Source of the DNA: Candidatus Liberimonas magnetica
GTDB taxonomy: Bacteria > Elusimicrobiota > Endomicrobiia > Endomicrobiales > JAFGIL01
Direction of reading: 5' to 3'
Length of the DNA: 64,000 nt
Assembly: GCA_020523885.1 (NCBI GenBank)
Contig: JAJAPY010000002.1
Coordinates: forward strand, 124,001-188,000
Below the pieces are notes generated by a model that ran no database searches, was not told where the DNA came from, and saw only the letters and a program-made list of their open reading frames with translations. A program made the translations under genes and the position numbers. Numbering within the stretch: the first letter of the stretch is position 1; each line of letters begins with the position of its first letter. This document shows positions 25,957 through 35,120 of this stretch, in pieces.

Positions 25957-26046
25957 ATCAGCTATTTATAGGATTGAGTACAAACATAATAAAAAATCAG
26001 TGTAAATTTATAAATCTAAATTCGATTGTTATCATGGGAGAATAAA

Positions 26047-26955
26047 ATGGGAATAGCAAGAGGTATGGCTAAGTTATTGATAAAAGAAGCGATACGCAAA
26101 CCTTTTACAGGTTTACATACCATTGCATTGGGCAGGCAGGGTATACATTTTTCTTTAGGCTATTTTAATAAGATGGCTAAAGAAACCGGGTTTAAGCCCG
26201 TTATTACGGATATGAAAGATCAACCGCTTCTAAAATCTGATAATTTGTCAGACAAAGTTTTCTTTAAATATCTTGGCTGCGAAAAATACGTGACTTTGGA
26301 TGTTTCAAATTATGAAGGAGTAGACTATATCTTTGACTTAAATAAACCTGAAATATCCGCAGATCTAAAAAATAAATTTGATCTTATAATAGATTCTGGA
26401 ACCTTGGAACACGTTTTCCACCTTCCCAATGTACTAAATAACCTATATAAAATGTTAAAAGTAAATGGCCGGATAATACATACGGTTCCGTCATCTAATC
26501 ATATAGATCATGGTTTTTACATGTTTTCTCCAACATTCTTTTTGGATTATTATTCAGCTAATAAATATGAAATAAATTCAATTAAGATAGCCAAGCATAA
26601 CCCTTGTGAATATTATATGCCGTGGAAAATTTATGATTATAAACCTGAATACATCGCTACAAAGTCATCAGGCGGGTTGGATAATGGAGCATATATAATA
26701 ATCTGCATCGCTACCAAAACCGCAAACTCTACGGGAGACGTAGTGCCTCAGCAAGGTTCGTGTTTAACTAGTTGGAATACTAGCAGGGGTATAGCAAAAA
26801 GTGAGCAACCGGTATATTTAAAGAATATCAAGAATATTTTAAAGAAAAATTATATTGTTTACGCGCTATTAGCATCCATATTTATGTATTTAAGGTTATT
26901 AAAAGGTATTTTTACCCCTAGAGGAATAGGAATTAAATTATCCGATAAATATTAG
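26047..26955 (+). CDS. Methyltransferase-like protein with degenerate motif I (paralogue A)
   Basis: 302 residues from ATG 26047, chosen because GGGAG lies 7 bases upstream (26026 is an in-frame alternative). The N-terminal IALGRQGIHFSLGYF stands where class I methyltransferases have a glycine-rich motif. DVSNYEGVDYIFDLNKPE gives the acidic residue, followed by DLIIDSGTLEHVFHLPNVL and MLKVNGRIIHTVPSSNHI, which keep the methyltransferase order. A C-terminal basic, hydrophobic tail may associate with the membrane. Clearly homologous to the gene at 29725. Function unknown; possibly a sugar methyltransferase or a non-catalytic derivative. Confidence 0.6.
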   Translation: MGIARGMAKLLIKEAIRKPFTGLHTIALGRQGIHFSLGYFNKMAKETGFKPVITDMKDQPLLKSDNLSDKVFFKYLGCEKYVTLDVSNYEGVDYIFDLNKPEISADLKNKFDLIIDSGTLEHVFHLPNVLNNLYKMLKVNGRIIHTVPSSNHIDHGFYMFSPTFFLDYYSANKYEINSIKIAKHNPCEYYMPWKIYDYKPEYIATKSSGGLDNGAYIIICIATKTANSTGDVVPQQGSCLTSWNTSRGIAKSEQPVYLKNIKNILKKNYIVYALLASIFMYLRLLKGIFTPRGIGIKLSDKY

Positions 26956-26983
26956 AATAAGAGGCTGGAAAGGAAGATTATAA

Positions 26984-27814
26984 ATGACTAATAAAAAGAC
27001 AATCTTTATATTGTCAATTACAAGCGATATAGGGACAGCCTTGGCAAAAGAATATGTAAAAAATGGTTATACAGTTATCGGAACATATAGGTCGAAAAAT
27101 CAATTAAATGAGCTTGTAAGCATAAAGAATATTCATTTGATATACTGTGATTTAAGTGAGATAAAAAGCATATTGAAAATTGAAAAAGAATGTAAAAGGA
27201 TCGATTTAAAATGGGATATTTTTATAGCTTGCGCTGGCACAGAACAGCCTATAGGGCTGTTTTTTGATTGTGATTTTGATGAGTGGAGTAATTCTATCCA
27301 TGTAAATGCAATTGAACAATTAAGGATTCTGCATTCTTTATTTAAATACAGAAATTCTAAAAAGATTTCTGATATAATATTTTTTGCCGGGGGAGGAGCG
27401 AATAACGCTGTTCCGCTCTATTCGGCATATACGGCATCAAAAATAATGCTCACAAAGATGTGCGAGCTTCTTGATGCTGAAAATAGAGATATAAATATTT
27501 TCATTATCGGGCCAGGATGGGTAAAAACAAAGATCCACAATCAAACTATTATGGCGGGTAAAAAAGCAGGGGATAACTATAAAAAGGCAAAAGCATTTAT
27601 GGAAAAAGAAACAGGAACAAAAATGAATGATATTTTTAATTGTATAGAATGGCTTATAAAACAAGGCAAAGATGTATCCGGAGGCAGAAATGTCTCCGTT
27701 GTCCATGACCACTGGAAAGATATAAATTCTAAAAAATTGGCAAGCGAGCTTCGCAGGGACAAGAATATGTATAAACTAAGAAGATTCAAGAATGGATGGG
27801 ACAAAATATTATGA
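26984..27814 (+). CDS. Short-chain dehydrogenase/reductase
   Basis: 276 residues. The cofactor motif is atypical (ILSITSDIGTALAKEY, first glycine replaced), but CAGTEQP, the FFAGGGANN segment, Tyr-Lys in YSAYTASKIML and IGPGWVKTKIH identify a classical SDR. Its last bases overlap the following thiamine-enzyme gene by ATGA, and SDR plus acetolactate-synthase-like pairs recur in O-antigen loci. It probably reduces or oxidises the product or substrate of that enzyme. A C-terminal basic tail (ELRRDKNMYKLRRFKN) is unusual. Confidence 0.75.
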   Translation: MTNKKTIFILSITSDIGTALAKEYVKNGYTVIGTYRSKNQLNELVSIKNIHLIYCDLSEIKSILKIEKECKRIDLKWDIFIACAGTEQPIGLFFDCDFDEWSNSIHVNAIEQLRILHSLFKYRNSKKISDIIFFAGGGANNAVPLYSAYTASKIMLTKMCELLDAENRDINIFIIGPGWVKTKIHNQTIMAGKKAGDNYKKAKAFMEKETGTKMNDIFNCIEWLIKQGKDVSGGRNVSVVHDHWKDINSKKLASELRRDKNMYKLRRFKNGWDKIL

Positions 27815-29604
27815 AACTATCTGATTATGTAATTGAGTTTTTAACAAAACAAGGCATTAAACATGTTTTTGTCATAACCGGCGGCGCCGCAGCTCACTTG
27901 ATAGATTCAGCGGCAAAAAACCGAAAAATCGATTACATTTGCACTCAACACGAACAGGCTGCAGCAATGGCGGCTGATGCATATTCAAGGGTATCGGGAA
28001 ATCTCGGTGCAGCTATAGCAACGTCAGGACCCGGAGCCACTAACCTTATAACCGGTATTTGCTGTGCGTATTATGATTCTATACCTGTTATGTATATTAC
28101 TGGACAGGTAGCGACATTTAGATTAAAGAAATATCTTAAAGTGAGGCAACTGGGTTTTCAGGAAACAGATGTAGTTGCTATGTGCAAGTCTATAACAAAA
28201 TATGCTGTCTTAGTTGATGACCCTAAAAAAATTCGTTATGAACTGGAAAAAGCGGCTTATTTGGCAAAGTCAGGAAGGCCGGGCCCTGTTTTGATAGATA
28301 TACCCGATAATATCCAAAGGGAAAATATAGAACCTGCACAACTAAAATCATATAGGCCTGATAGAAAAGAAAATAAAGATAAGAATGCTCAATTAACAAA
28401 ACAGGTAGCTATGGTTATGAAACTTATCAGCCAAGCAGAGCGCCCTGTTGTTGTGCTCGGGGCAGGTATTAAATTTGCAGGTGCGCAAAATCTTGCAAAA
28501 GAACTTACCGGCATACTAAAAATCCCGATAGTCTTAACCTGGGCAACTATGGACATGTTTCCGTATGATCAGCCGTTGCTGGTAGGAGGATTTGGGCTCA
28601 ATGGGCCAAGATATGGCAATTTTACTGTGCAAAATTCTGATCTCATTTTATCTATTGGGTCACGATTGGACACTCATGCAACAGGAAGCCCTATTTCAAC
28701 CTTCGCAAGAAAAGCTAAAAAAATTATTGTAGATATAGACCCCGCTGAACTCATAAAATTTTCAAAACATGGAATGAAAGTTGATATTGAAATTAACGCT
28801 GATGCTAAAGACTTTCTGGCGGCTATGCTAAGAAAACAAAAAAGCATTAAAACCAAAGATTTATCCGAGTGGCTGAAGAAGATAAAAGAATGGAGGCATG
28901 CATATAAGGCTTGTCCACCTGATTATTACAAACAAAAAGAAATGGTAAATCCATATGTATTTCTGGATATTCTTTCAAAGGAATCTTCAAACGGCGATAT
29001 AATTATAGCTGACACGGGCAATAACGTTGCTCAGGTGTTTCAAGGGTATAAGGTAAAAAACAATCAGATGATATTCAGTGCTTTTAATAATACTCCGATG
29101 GGCTATTCTTTACCGGCAAGTATAGGGGCTTATTTCGCTAACAAGAAGAAAAATAACATAATTTGTATAACAGGAGACGGCGGGATACAAATGAACATTC
29201 AGGAACTGGCAACTATAGCAAAACATAACATACCTATAAAAATATTCGTATTTAACAATCAGGGATACGGAATGATAAAACAAACACAGCAAGACTGGCT
29301 TGAAGCGCGTTACGAAGCATCATGTGTCACAAAAGGAGTAGCAATCCCTAACTTTATTGATATAGCCAAAGCTTACGGGCTACGGACAGTTTTGATAAAT
29401 AATCACATGCAGATGAGAAAAAAAGTTAAGGAAGCCCTAAATTTTAAAACAGCAGTACTTTGCGACCTAAGGCTTAAACCAGACCAAAAGAATATACCTA
29501 TGCTTAAATTCGGCCGACCTATAGAAGATCAAAGCCCGCTTTTATGTAGGGAGGAATTTATGAAAAATATGATTATTAAACCGTTAGATGCATCTTTGGA
29601 ATGA
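27811..29604 (+). CDS. Acetolactate-synthase-like thiamine-diphosphate enzyme
   Basis: 597 residues from ATG 27811 (ATGA overlap with the SDR; an ATG at 27796 is in frame). Three-domain layout: pyrimidine domain with TQHEQAAAMAADAYSRVSG (Glu48), central domain (PVVVLGAGIKFAG, ATMDMFPYDQPLLVGGFG), and ThDP domain from GDGG (455-458) to FNNQGYG. Resembles acetohydroxyacid synthase large subunit, but no regulatory subunit or branched-chain amino-acid genes are near. In Yersinia the AHAS-like YerE adds a two-carbon unit from pyruvate to CDP-3,6-dideoxy-4-keto-glucose to make yersiniose; a comparable branched-sugar role is inferred. Other deoxy-sugar decarboxylase roles remain possible. Confidence 0.82.
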   Translation: MKLSDYVIEFLTKQGIKHVFVITGGAAAHLIDSAAKNRKIDYICTQHEQAAAMAADAYSRVSGNLGAAIATSGPGATNLITGICCAYYDSIPVMYITGQVATFRLKKYLKVRQLGFQETDVVAMCKSITKYAVLVDDPKKIRYELEKAAYLAKSGRPGPVLIDIPDNIQRENIEPAQLKSYRPDRKENKDKNAQLTKQVAMVMKLISQAERPVVVLGAGIKFAGAQNLAKELTGILKIPIVLTWATMDMFPYDQPLLVGGFGLNGPRYGNFTVQNSDLILSIGSRLDTHATGSPISTFARKAKKIIVDIDPAELIKFSKHGMKVDIEINADAKDFLAAMLRKQKSIKTKDLSEWLKKIKEWRHAYKACPPDYYKQKEMVNPYVFLDILSKESSNGDIIIADTGNNVAQVFQGYKVKNNQMIFSAFNNTPMGYSLPASIGAYFANKKKNNIICITGDGGIQMNIQELATIAKHNIPIKIFVFNNQGYGMIKQTQQDWLEARYEASCVTKGVAIPNFIDIAKAYGLRTVLINNHMQMRKKVKEALNFKTAVLCDLRLKPDQKNIPMLKFGRPIEDQSPLLCREEFMKNMIIKPLDASLE

Positions 29605-29724
29605 TAGGCTGCTGATGTTTTGTAATCATAAAAGGAGATATAAATAATAAGGAATCCATTGTATTTAGTAACCGCGTAAAAAATGAAAACATAGTAATTG
29701 ACAAAATAATATTACGGAGGAATT

Positions 29725-30681
29725 ATGATTGTACCAACACTTGCAAGACTGATTGTCAGGGAACACATGTACAAACCTATTACAGGGAAACTGCTGTGCC
29801 TGGGACGACAGACTATAAGCATGAGTTATGACGAAGTGCTTAGAATATTCAAGGAAGAGGGATATGTACCTTCTCCTGAAATATTGAAAGAGAATAAAAT
29901 AAGTTTGGATAAGAATACCAGAGTAGGAAAAGGTAGCGATTCGATTTCAGACCATACTTTTTTTGGCTTACTGGGACTAAAAGAAGTATATTCCATAGAC
30001 GTAAGCAAATATGAAGATGCAGATATAGTTCACGATCTCAACAAACCCGTACCCGAGTCATTATACGGTCAGTATGATTTCATCATAGACGGCGGAACTT
30101 TCGACCACATTTTCGACATACGCACGTCTTTCGAGAATGTCGTAAAAATGCTTAAGGTAGGTGGGAGGGTGTTTCAATGGAATGCTGCGTCAAATTTTAC
30201 AGCTGCGACTTATATGTCATTCGGGCCGAACTTATTTTATGACTATTATATTTTAAATAAATTTCAAGATTGTAAAGTGTATCTTGCGGAAGTAAGTTAT
30301 ATGTCTCAACGTGATTTGTGGAATTTCTATGAATTTGAAGGTACCGACGTATATGACCATTTTATATCAAACAGGCTACAGATGGTATTGGTATTAGCCG
30401 AAAAAGGCCCAAATTCAACCTGGAATAGATTTCCGGTACAGACTCATTATAGAGATGCGAATCTTTGGGAAGAATACAGGTCTAGTCAAAAACTTATACA
30501 ACAATCTTCCAGAAAACCTTTGAATGGAAAAAGTGCTACATTTTTAAGCATGATTCTTATACGGATTGTAAAAATAGTTCAAGGTTTTATTGACAATAGA
30601 AGAAGAGTAAGAAACTGGTTTAATTCAAAAGTACAAGGTGATAAATTAATGAAAGGTTATAGGTATGTCGGGCACATTTAG
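29725..30681 (+). CDS. Methyltransferase-like protein with degenerate motif I (paralogue B)
   Basis: 318 residues, RBS CGGAGG. Shares with the gene at 26047 the opening KPITGKLLCLGRQTI, the DVSKYEDADIVHDLNKPVP segment, DFIIDGGTFDHIFDI and MLKVGGRVFQWNAASNF, then FYDYYILNKF. Motif I is again replaced by GRQ. The C-terminal part differs (QTHYRDANLWEEYR) and ends in a basic tail. The pair flanks the SDR and thiamine-enzyme genes. Probably acts on the same sugar as its paralogue; activity not established. Confidence 0.6.
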   Translation: MIVPTLARLIVREHMYKPITGKLLCLGRQTISMSYDEVLRIFKEEGYVPSPEILKENKISLDKNTRVGKGSDSISDHTFFGLLGLKEVYSIDVSKYEDADIVHDLNKPVPESLYGQYDFIIDGGTFDHIFDIRTSFENVVKMLKVGGRVFQWNAASNFTAATYMSFGPNLFYDYYILNKFQDCKVYLAEVSYMSQRDLWNFYEFEGTDVYDHFISNRLQMVLVLAEKGPNSTWNRFPVQTHYRDANLWEEYRSSQKLIQQSSRKPLNGKSATFLSMILIRIVKIVQGFIDNRRRVRNWFNSKVQGDKLMKGYRYVGHI

Positions 30682-30732
30682 AAAGATATTTTTTAAAGGT
30701 AGTTGATTAACTAATACAGGAGTTTCGTTATT

Positions 30733-31776
30733 ATGAAAACGAAAGCTGCAGTATTAAATGAACTAAACAAACCGCTTGTTATTGAAGAACTAATTATACC
30801 TGAACTCAAGGAAGGCCAGGTTTTAGTTAAAATAAAAGCTTCTGGTTTGTGCCATAGCCAATTAAATGAGATAAAAGGCAATAAGGGCCCCGACAAATTC
30901 CTGCCTCACACAATGGGGCATGAAGGCGCCGGTATAGTTGAAGAAATTGGCAGAAATATTAAAAAAGTCAAAAAAGGCGACCATGTAGTACTTACTTGGA
31001 TAAAGGGCTCAGGTTTTGATGTTCCTTCCGCAATATATGTAACAAGTGATGGCATAAAAGTTAACTCAGGCGCCATTTCAACATTTACCGAATACGCAGT
31101 TGTCTCCGAAAACCGTTTAGTTAAAATTCCTGAAGAAGTACCTTTCAAAGATGCATCTCTTCTTGGTTGTGCTATCCCAACGGGTGCGGGAATTATTAAA
31201 AATACTGTTAAATTACAGCCAAATCACTCTCTTGCAGTTTTCGGAGTAGGCGGTATCGGCTCTAGCGCAGTTCTTTATGCTGCAAGTATAGGATGTTCAA
31301 AAATAATTGCAATTGACATTAATGATTCAAAATTGGAGTTTGCAAAAAGGATAGGTGCAAAATATACATTAAATTCAAAAAAAGAAGATGTTATATCAAA
31401 AATAAAAAAATTTAGTGATGGTAAAGGTGTTGATTATTCAGTTGAATGTTCTGGCGTTAAGGAAGTGATGGAAATGGCTTTTAATTCGATAAACAATAAA
31501 GGAACTACGGTCATTGCAGGTAATTTAAAACACGGTGAGAGAATCTCAATAAATCCCTTTGATCTAATTGTAGGAAAAAAAATCATAGGAACCTGGGGCG
31601 GTGAAACATATCCTGATGTAGACATTCCAGTTTACATAGAGTTGTATTTATCGAAAAAACTAAAGCTCAATGAACTTATTACAAATACATATGACCTTCA
31701 GAATATTAATACTGCATTTGCTGATCTGGAGCAAGGGAAAGTACAGCGGGCTGTAATTGTTTTTAATAAGGAATAA
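30733..31776 (+). CDS. Zinc-type alcohol dehydrogenase lacking the structural zinc loop
   Basis: 347 residues, medium-chain dehydrogenase. Catalytic zinc ligands Cys40, Gly-His63-Glu64 (MGHEGAG) and probably Cys146 are present; NAD fold at FGVGGIGSSAV. The four-cysteine structural zinc site expected near residues 90-110 is missing (GSGFDVPSAIYVTSDG instead). Substrate unknown. It sits between the thiamine block and the phosphonate block; it could reduce phosphonoacetaldehyde to 2-hydroxyethylphosphonate, or act on a two-carbon or sugar alcohol. RBS AGGAG. Confidence 0.78.
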   Translation: MKTKAAVLNELNKPLVIEELIIPELKEGQVLVKIKASGLCHSQLNEIKGNKGPDKFLPHTMGHEGAGIVEEIGRNIKKVKKGDHVVLTWIKGSGFDVPSAIYVTSDGIKVNSGAISTFTEYAVVSENRLVKIPEEVPFKDASLLGCAIPTGAGIIKNTVKLQPNHSLAVFGVGGIGSSAVLYAASIGCSKIIAIDINDSKLEFAKRIGAKYTLNSKKEDVISKIKKFSDGKGVDYSVECSGVKEVMEMAFNSINNKGTTVIAGNLKHGERISINPFDLIVGKKIIGTWGGETYPDVDIPVYIELYLSKKLKLNELITNTYDLQNINTAFADLEQGKVQRAVIVFNKE

Positions 31777-31785
31777 TTAACATAA

Positions 31786-33165
31786 ATGGGAATAGCATTA
31801 GCTATCAATAACCAATATTTGGCAATCAAAAACATCATTAAGCCTTTTATGCTAAAGGCACATGTTGATAAGCCTGTTTTTTATGGAATTTTAAGCAAAG
31901 GTTTTAATCTTATGGCGGCCCCTATAACGGCAATTTTAATAGCTACGCATTTTACTGCAAAATTACAGGGATATTACTATACATTTTATAGTATCATAGC
32001 TTTACAATCGTTAGCAGAACTTGGTTTTTGTACTGTAATTGTACAGTTCGCCGCGCATGAATGGTCAAATTTAACTTTGACTGAAGATGGAGCGCTAACC
32101 GGCAAACAGGAATCTCTATCAAGATTAGCAAGCCTGACCAGATTTGTTTTAAAATGGTATGCTGTCATCGCCGTTATAGTCATAATTGGTTTGAGTGTGG
32201 GTGGTTTTATATTTTTTTTAAAGTCGCCTGATCCTTCTATTAATTGGAAAATGCCGTGGTTTTTATTATGTTTTCTTACAGGCATAGTAGTTATGATAAT
32301 GCCAGTAACTTCTATTCTTGAAGGATGCAACCAGGTATCAAACCTTTATTTATATAATTTTTATCAAGCTTTGTTTACGCGTACAGCAATGTGGCTGGCA
32401 ATTATATTTAGCTGTCAACTCTGGGCTATTGTTATTTCAACGCTGGTGAATATAATCGCTATATGTAGTTTTGTGTTCAAGCAGTATAAAACATTTTTTA
32501 AAACCTTAATATTTACTTTTCAGGTAAAGGAGAAGATTCACTGGTTTAAAGATGTGTGGCCAATGCAGTGGAAAATAGGTTTAGGCACTTTGGTAGGTTA
32601 TTTTTGTTTCTATTTTTTTATACCAGTTCTTTTCAAATACCACGGCCCTATAATTGCCGGTCAAATGGGTATGACATGGAGTGCTGTAGCACTAATACCT
32701 TCTATACCCGGCGCTTGGACATCTCCTAAAATTCCACAGCTTGGAATGCTGATTGCCCAGAAAAGATATGTGGAATTAGATAAATTATTTTGGAAGCTTA
32801 TGAAAATAACAATGGTCGTTTCAGGTTCAATAGCAATTGGAGGATGGTCTCTTGTTTGTATTTTAAATATTTTCCATCACCCGTTTGCATTGCGGCTTAT
32901 TAAACCATTTCCGATGGGCCTTTTTATTATAGCACAATTCCTTTTATCTTTTTCTCAACCCATGTCGTCTTATCTTTTTGCTCATAAAAAAAATCCATTG
33001 TTATTTGTATCAATGCTTTCAGGCATATTAGTAGTGGTCAGTAATTTAACTTTGGGAAGGTATTACTCTGTTATGGGAATGGCTGTCGGATACCTCTTGG
33101 TAATGCTATTAGTAGTCCCGATTATTGCTATTATCCTATATCGTTTTAGAATCAAGTGGCATTGA
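31786..33165 (+). CDS. wzx: Wzx-type polysaccharide flippase
   Basis: 459 residues with about 12 predicted membrane helices. Begins with the MATE/PST-type pattern VFYGILSKGFNLMAAPITAILIA; the IIAGQMGMTWSAVALIPSIPGAWTSPKIPQL loop and HHPFALRLIKP are similar to polysaccharide-transport flippases. It would move the completed lipid-linked repeat unit to the periplasmic face. It is the only flippase candidate in the window, consistent with a single Wzx/Wzy pathway. The next gene starts two bases after the stop. Confidence 0.8.
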   Translation: MGIALAINNQYLAIKNIIKPFMLKAHVDKPVFYGILSKGFNLMAAPITAILIATHFTAKLQGYYYTFYSIIALQSLAELGFCTVIVQFAAHEWSNLTLTEDGALTGKQESLSRLASLTRFVLKWYAVIAVIVIIGLSVGGFIFFLKSPDPSINWKMPWFLLCFLTGIVVMIMPVTSILEGCNQVSNLYLYNFYQALFTRTAMWLAIIFSCQLWAIVISTLVNIIAICSFVFKQYKTFFKTLIFTFQVKEKIHWFKDVWPMQWKIGLGTLVGYFCFYFFIPVLFKYHGPIIAGQMGMTWSAVALIPSIPGAWTSPKIPQLGMLIAQKRYVELDKLFWKLMKITMVVSGSIAIGGWSLVCILNIFHHPFALRLIKPFPMGLFIIAQFLLSFSQPMSSYLFAHKKNPLLFVSMLSGILVVVSNLTLGRYYSVMGMAVGYLLVMLLVVPIIAIILYRFRIKWH

Positions 33166-33167
33166 TT

Positions 33168-35120
33168 ATGGAAAAGAAAGGAACACCTATCTTAGCTATT
33201 AATAAAAATATCCTTATTATCTGCAGAGATATCAATGATATGAATTTGCTTAATAGAATAAAAGCAGATCCTGAAATGAATTATATTGTTGCTTCTGACA
33301 ATATTGCAGTTCAAGAAACATGTAAACGATTTTCATGGGTTAATGAAGTTTGCTGGATTGAAGAGATGGAAACCTTGTATTCGGTTTCTGATGATGTCAT
33401 AGCGATTATTAAGGTTATTAACGAATGGTTCAAGGCACTAAGTTACGGTAAAATCGCAAATATTGACGAATTACTTTTCTGGATACAACATGTTGAAGGT
33501 GGTGAGACAACACAGCGTATCCAGGATGTATTGCTTTTAATAAGGTCCTACCTGCATTTATTTGATGTTTACAATATATCGGAAGTTAAAATTATAAGAA
33601 ATCCTGACTCTTTGTGGGAAGATGACGTTTTACTTCTAACTGCTTTAAACAGAGGGATCAGTGTTAATCTTTTAGGAAGCCATAGGGTAAATGTTATAGT
33701 CAGAAAACTAAAATTATTTATCAAAAATGTAATATTAAGAGAACCTTACTATGTATCGAATATTTTGCGCGTAAAATTGATGACAATATTAAAGAAAAAT
33801 AAGGTAAGAAATAATGAAATATTATTCCAGCTTTGCAGTTCATCACCCGGGCATATTGAGAATATTATTCCGATAATGAAAGAAGTAAAAAAGAAAGGAT
33901 ATAATCCTATTGCGTTATGCTGGATGGCTTCGAGTGGTGCAAAAAAAGTAAGAGAAGATGGTATAAGCGCTGAAGAACTGGAAGAATTTGTCCCAAATTC
34001 AAGTTTGTGGCAGAGTGGAATCCATATGATTAGAATTTGGAAGAAAGCAACCAGTATGAAAATATCTTTTATTGAACACCCTTCATTAAACTATAAATCT
34101 GTTCCTTTCGGTAAGCTGCTTTGGCCGTCAATATTCTATTTTATATTTGTTGAATTTCCTCAAAAGTATAGGTTGAATCTTGCATTAAATAAATATTTAT
34201 CAATCCATTCGCCCTTAGCAATCAAATTGTGGGGCGGAGGGACTTTGACGGAAGGTAATTTAGTTTTGAAATATATTTCAAAGAATGTAAAACCAATTTT
34301 AATGTATTGGTTTGATGGAGTTTTTGATTATCCTTATGAATCAAAATTCAAGCATGTTGATTTATTCCTGACTTCTGGTAAATCCCAGGAAAATCATTTG
34401 GAAAAACTGGGTGTAGAAAACAACCGGATGGTTTCAGTAGGATCGAGCAGGTATGATCTTCTCCCTGATTTTATTAAAGAAAACACACAACAATCATCGC
34501 GTTTACGCATGAACGTGCCCTTAACATATAGGATGTATGTTCTTTATACCCCAGCTACTTCTACAAGAGGTTTTACTACGGTTCGCGAACAGGTGCTGCT
34601 CACAGATTTTTTGCTGAAGTTTGCGAATAATTTTCAAAATACAGCTTTGCTTATTAAACCTCACCCTACGTGTAATACTGTAACATTGAACTATGCTATT
34701 AAACGATACTCGCTGCCTAACGTATTTTTAATTGATAAAAACATTAGTCCTTATCATGCCATAAATGCCTGCGATCTGTTAATCTTAAAAATATCAACTG
34801 TTGGTTTAGAAGCAATGCTACTTAATAGGCCAGTGATTTCAGTTATCCTTAATAAAGAGATGCGTTTCAGGATTTATGGTGAAGCCACCGAGAACGTAAC
34901 AAGCATAGAAGAATTAGATGTTTTGCTTAGGAAGTTAGAAAATGAAAAAGATTTTAGATTTATATGGACAAAAAATATGATTATAAAAGGAAATAAGTAT
35001 TGTGAAGAATATATGGGTAAAAGACAAACAAATTCTTCTGCTTTATCAGCAGAAGCTATTGACAGATTTATTACAGAAAGAAGATTAAAATCAGAGGTAT
35101 CTTATGAAAAAATCAACTAA
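33168..35120 (+). CDS. GT-B-fold transferase related to CDP-glycerol/polyol phosphotransferases
   Basis: 650 residues from ATG 33168 (GTG 33156 overlaps the flippase). The N-terminal ~220 residues are unassigned. The C-terminal half is a GT-B pair: [20 protein letters not shown] opens one domain, and [19 protein letters not shown] and [23 protein letters not shown] are the donor-side motifs typical of CDP-glycerol glycerophosphotransferases and polysialyltransferase-like enzymes. It overlaps the PEP mutase-cytidylyltransferase gene by 17 bases. A plausible inference is that it transfers a CMP-activated group to the glycan; a conventional glycosyltransferase is the alternative. Confidence 0.55.
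   Translation: MEKKGTPILAINKNILIICRDINDMNLLNRIKADPEMNYIVASDNIAVQETCKRFSWVNEVCWIEEMETLYSVSDDVIAIIKVINEWFKALSYGKIANIDELLFWIQHVEGGETTQRIQDVLLLIRSYLHLFDVYNISEVKIIRNPDSLWEDDVLLLTALNRGISVNLLGSHRVNVIVRKLKLFIKNVILREPYYVSNILRVKLMTILKKNKVRNNEILFQLCSSSPGHIENIIPIMKEVKKKGYNPIALCWMASSGAKKVREDGISAEELEEFVPNSSLWQSGIHMIRIWKKATSMKISFIEHPSLNYKSVPFGKLLWPSIFYFIFVEFPQKYRLNLALNKYLSIHSPLAIKLWGGGTLTEGNLVLKYISKNVKPILMYWFDGVFDYPYESKFKHVDLFLTSGKSQENHLEKLGVENNRMVSVGSSRYDLLPDFIKENTQQSSRLRMNVPLTYRMYVLYTPATSTRGFTTVREQVLLTDFLLKFANNFQNTALLIKPHPTCNTVTLNYAIKRYSLPNVFLIDKNISPYHAINACDLLILKISTVGLEAMLLNRPVISVILNKEMRFRIYGEATENVTSIEELDVLLRKLENEKDFRFIWTKNMIIKGNKYCEEYMGKRQTNSSALSAEAIDRFITERRLKSEVSYEKIN

Noticed and set aside
27811-29604. 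Acetolactate synthase for branched-chain amino acids
   Set aside because: No small regulatory subunit, ilvC, ilvD or leu genes are adjacent and the gene is coupled to an SDR inside a glycan locus.
29631-29663. AAAGGAG that looks like an RBS without a following gene
   Set aside because: No ATG, GTG or TTG lies at useful distance except a TTG leading to a six-codon frame; probably a gene remnant or chance.
29698-29726. TTGACA followed 17 bases later by AATTAT before the gene at 29725
   Set aside because: The -10-like hexamer overlaps the start codon and the RBS lies in the spacer, so a transcript from it could not carry this start.
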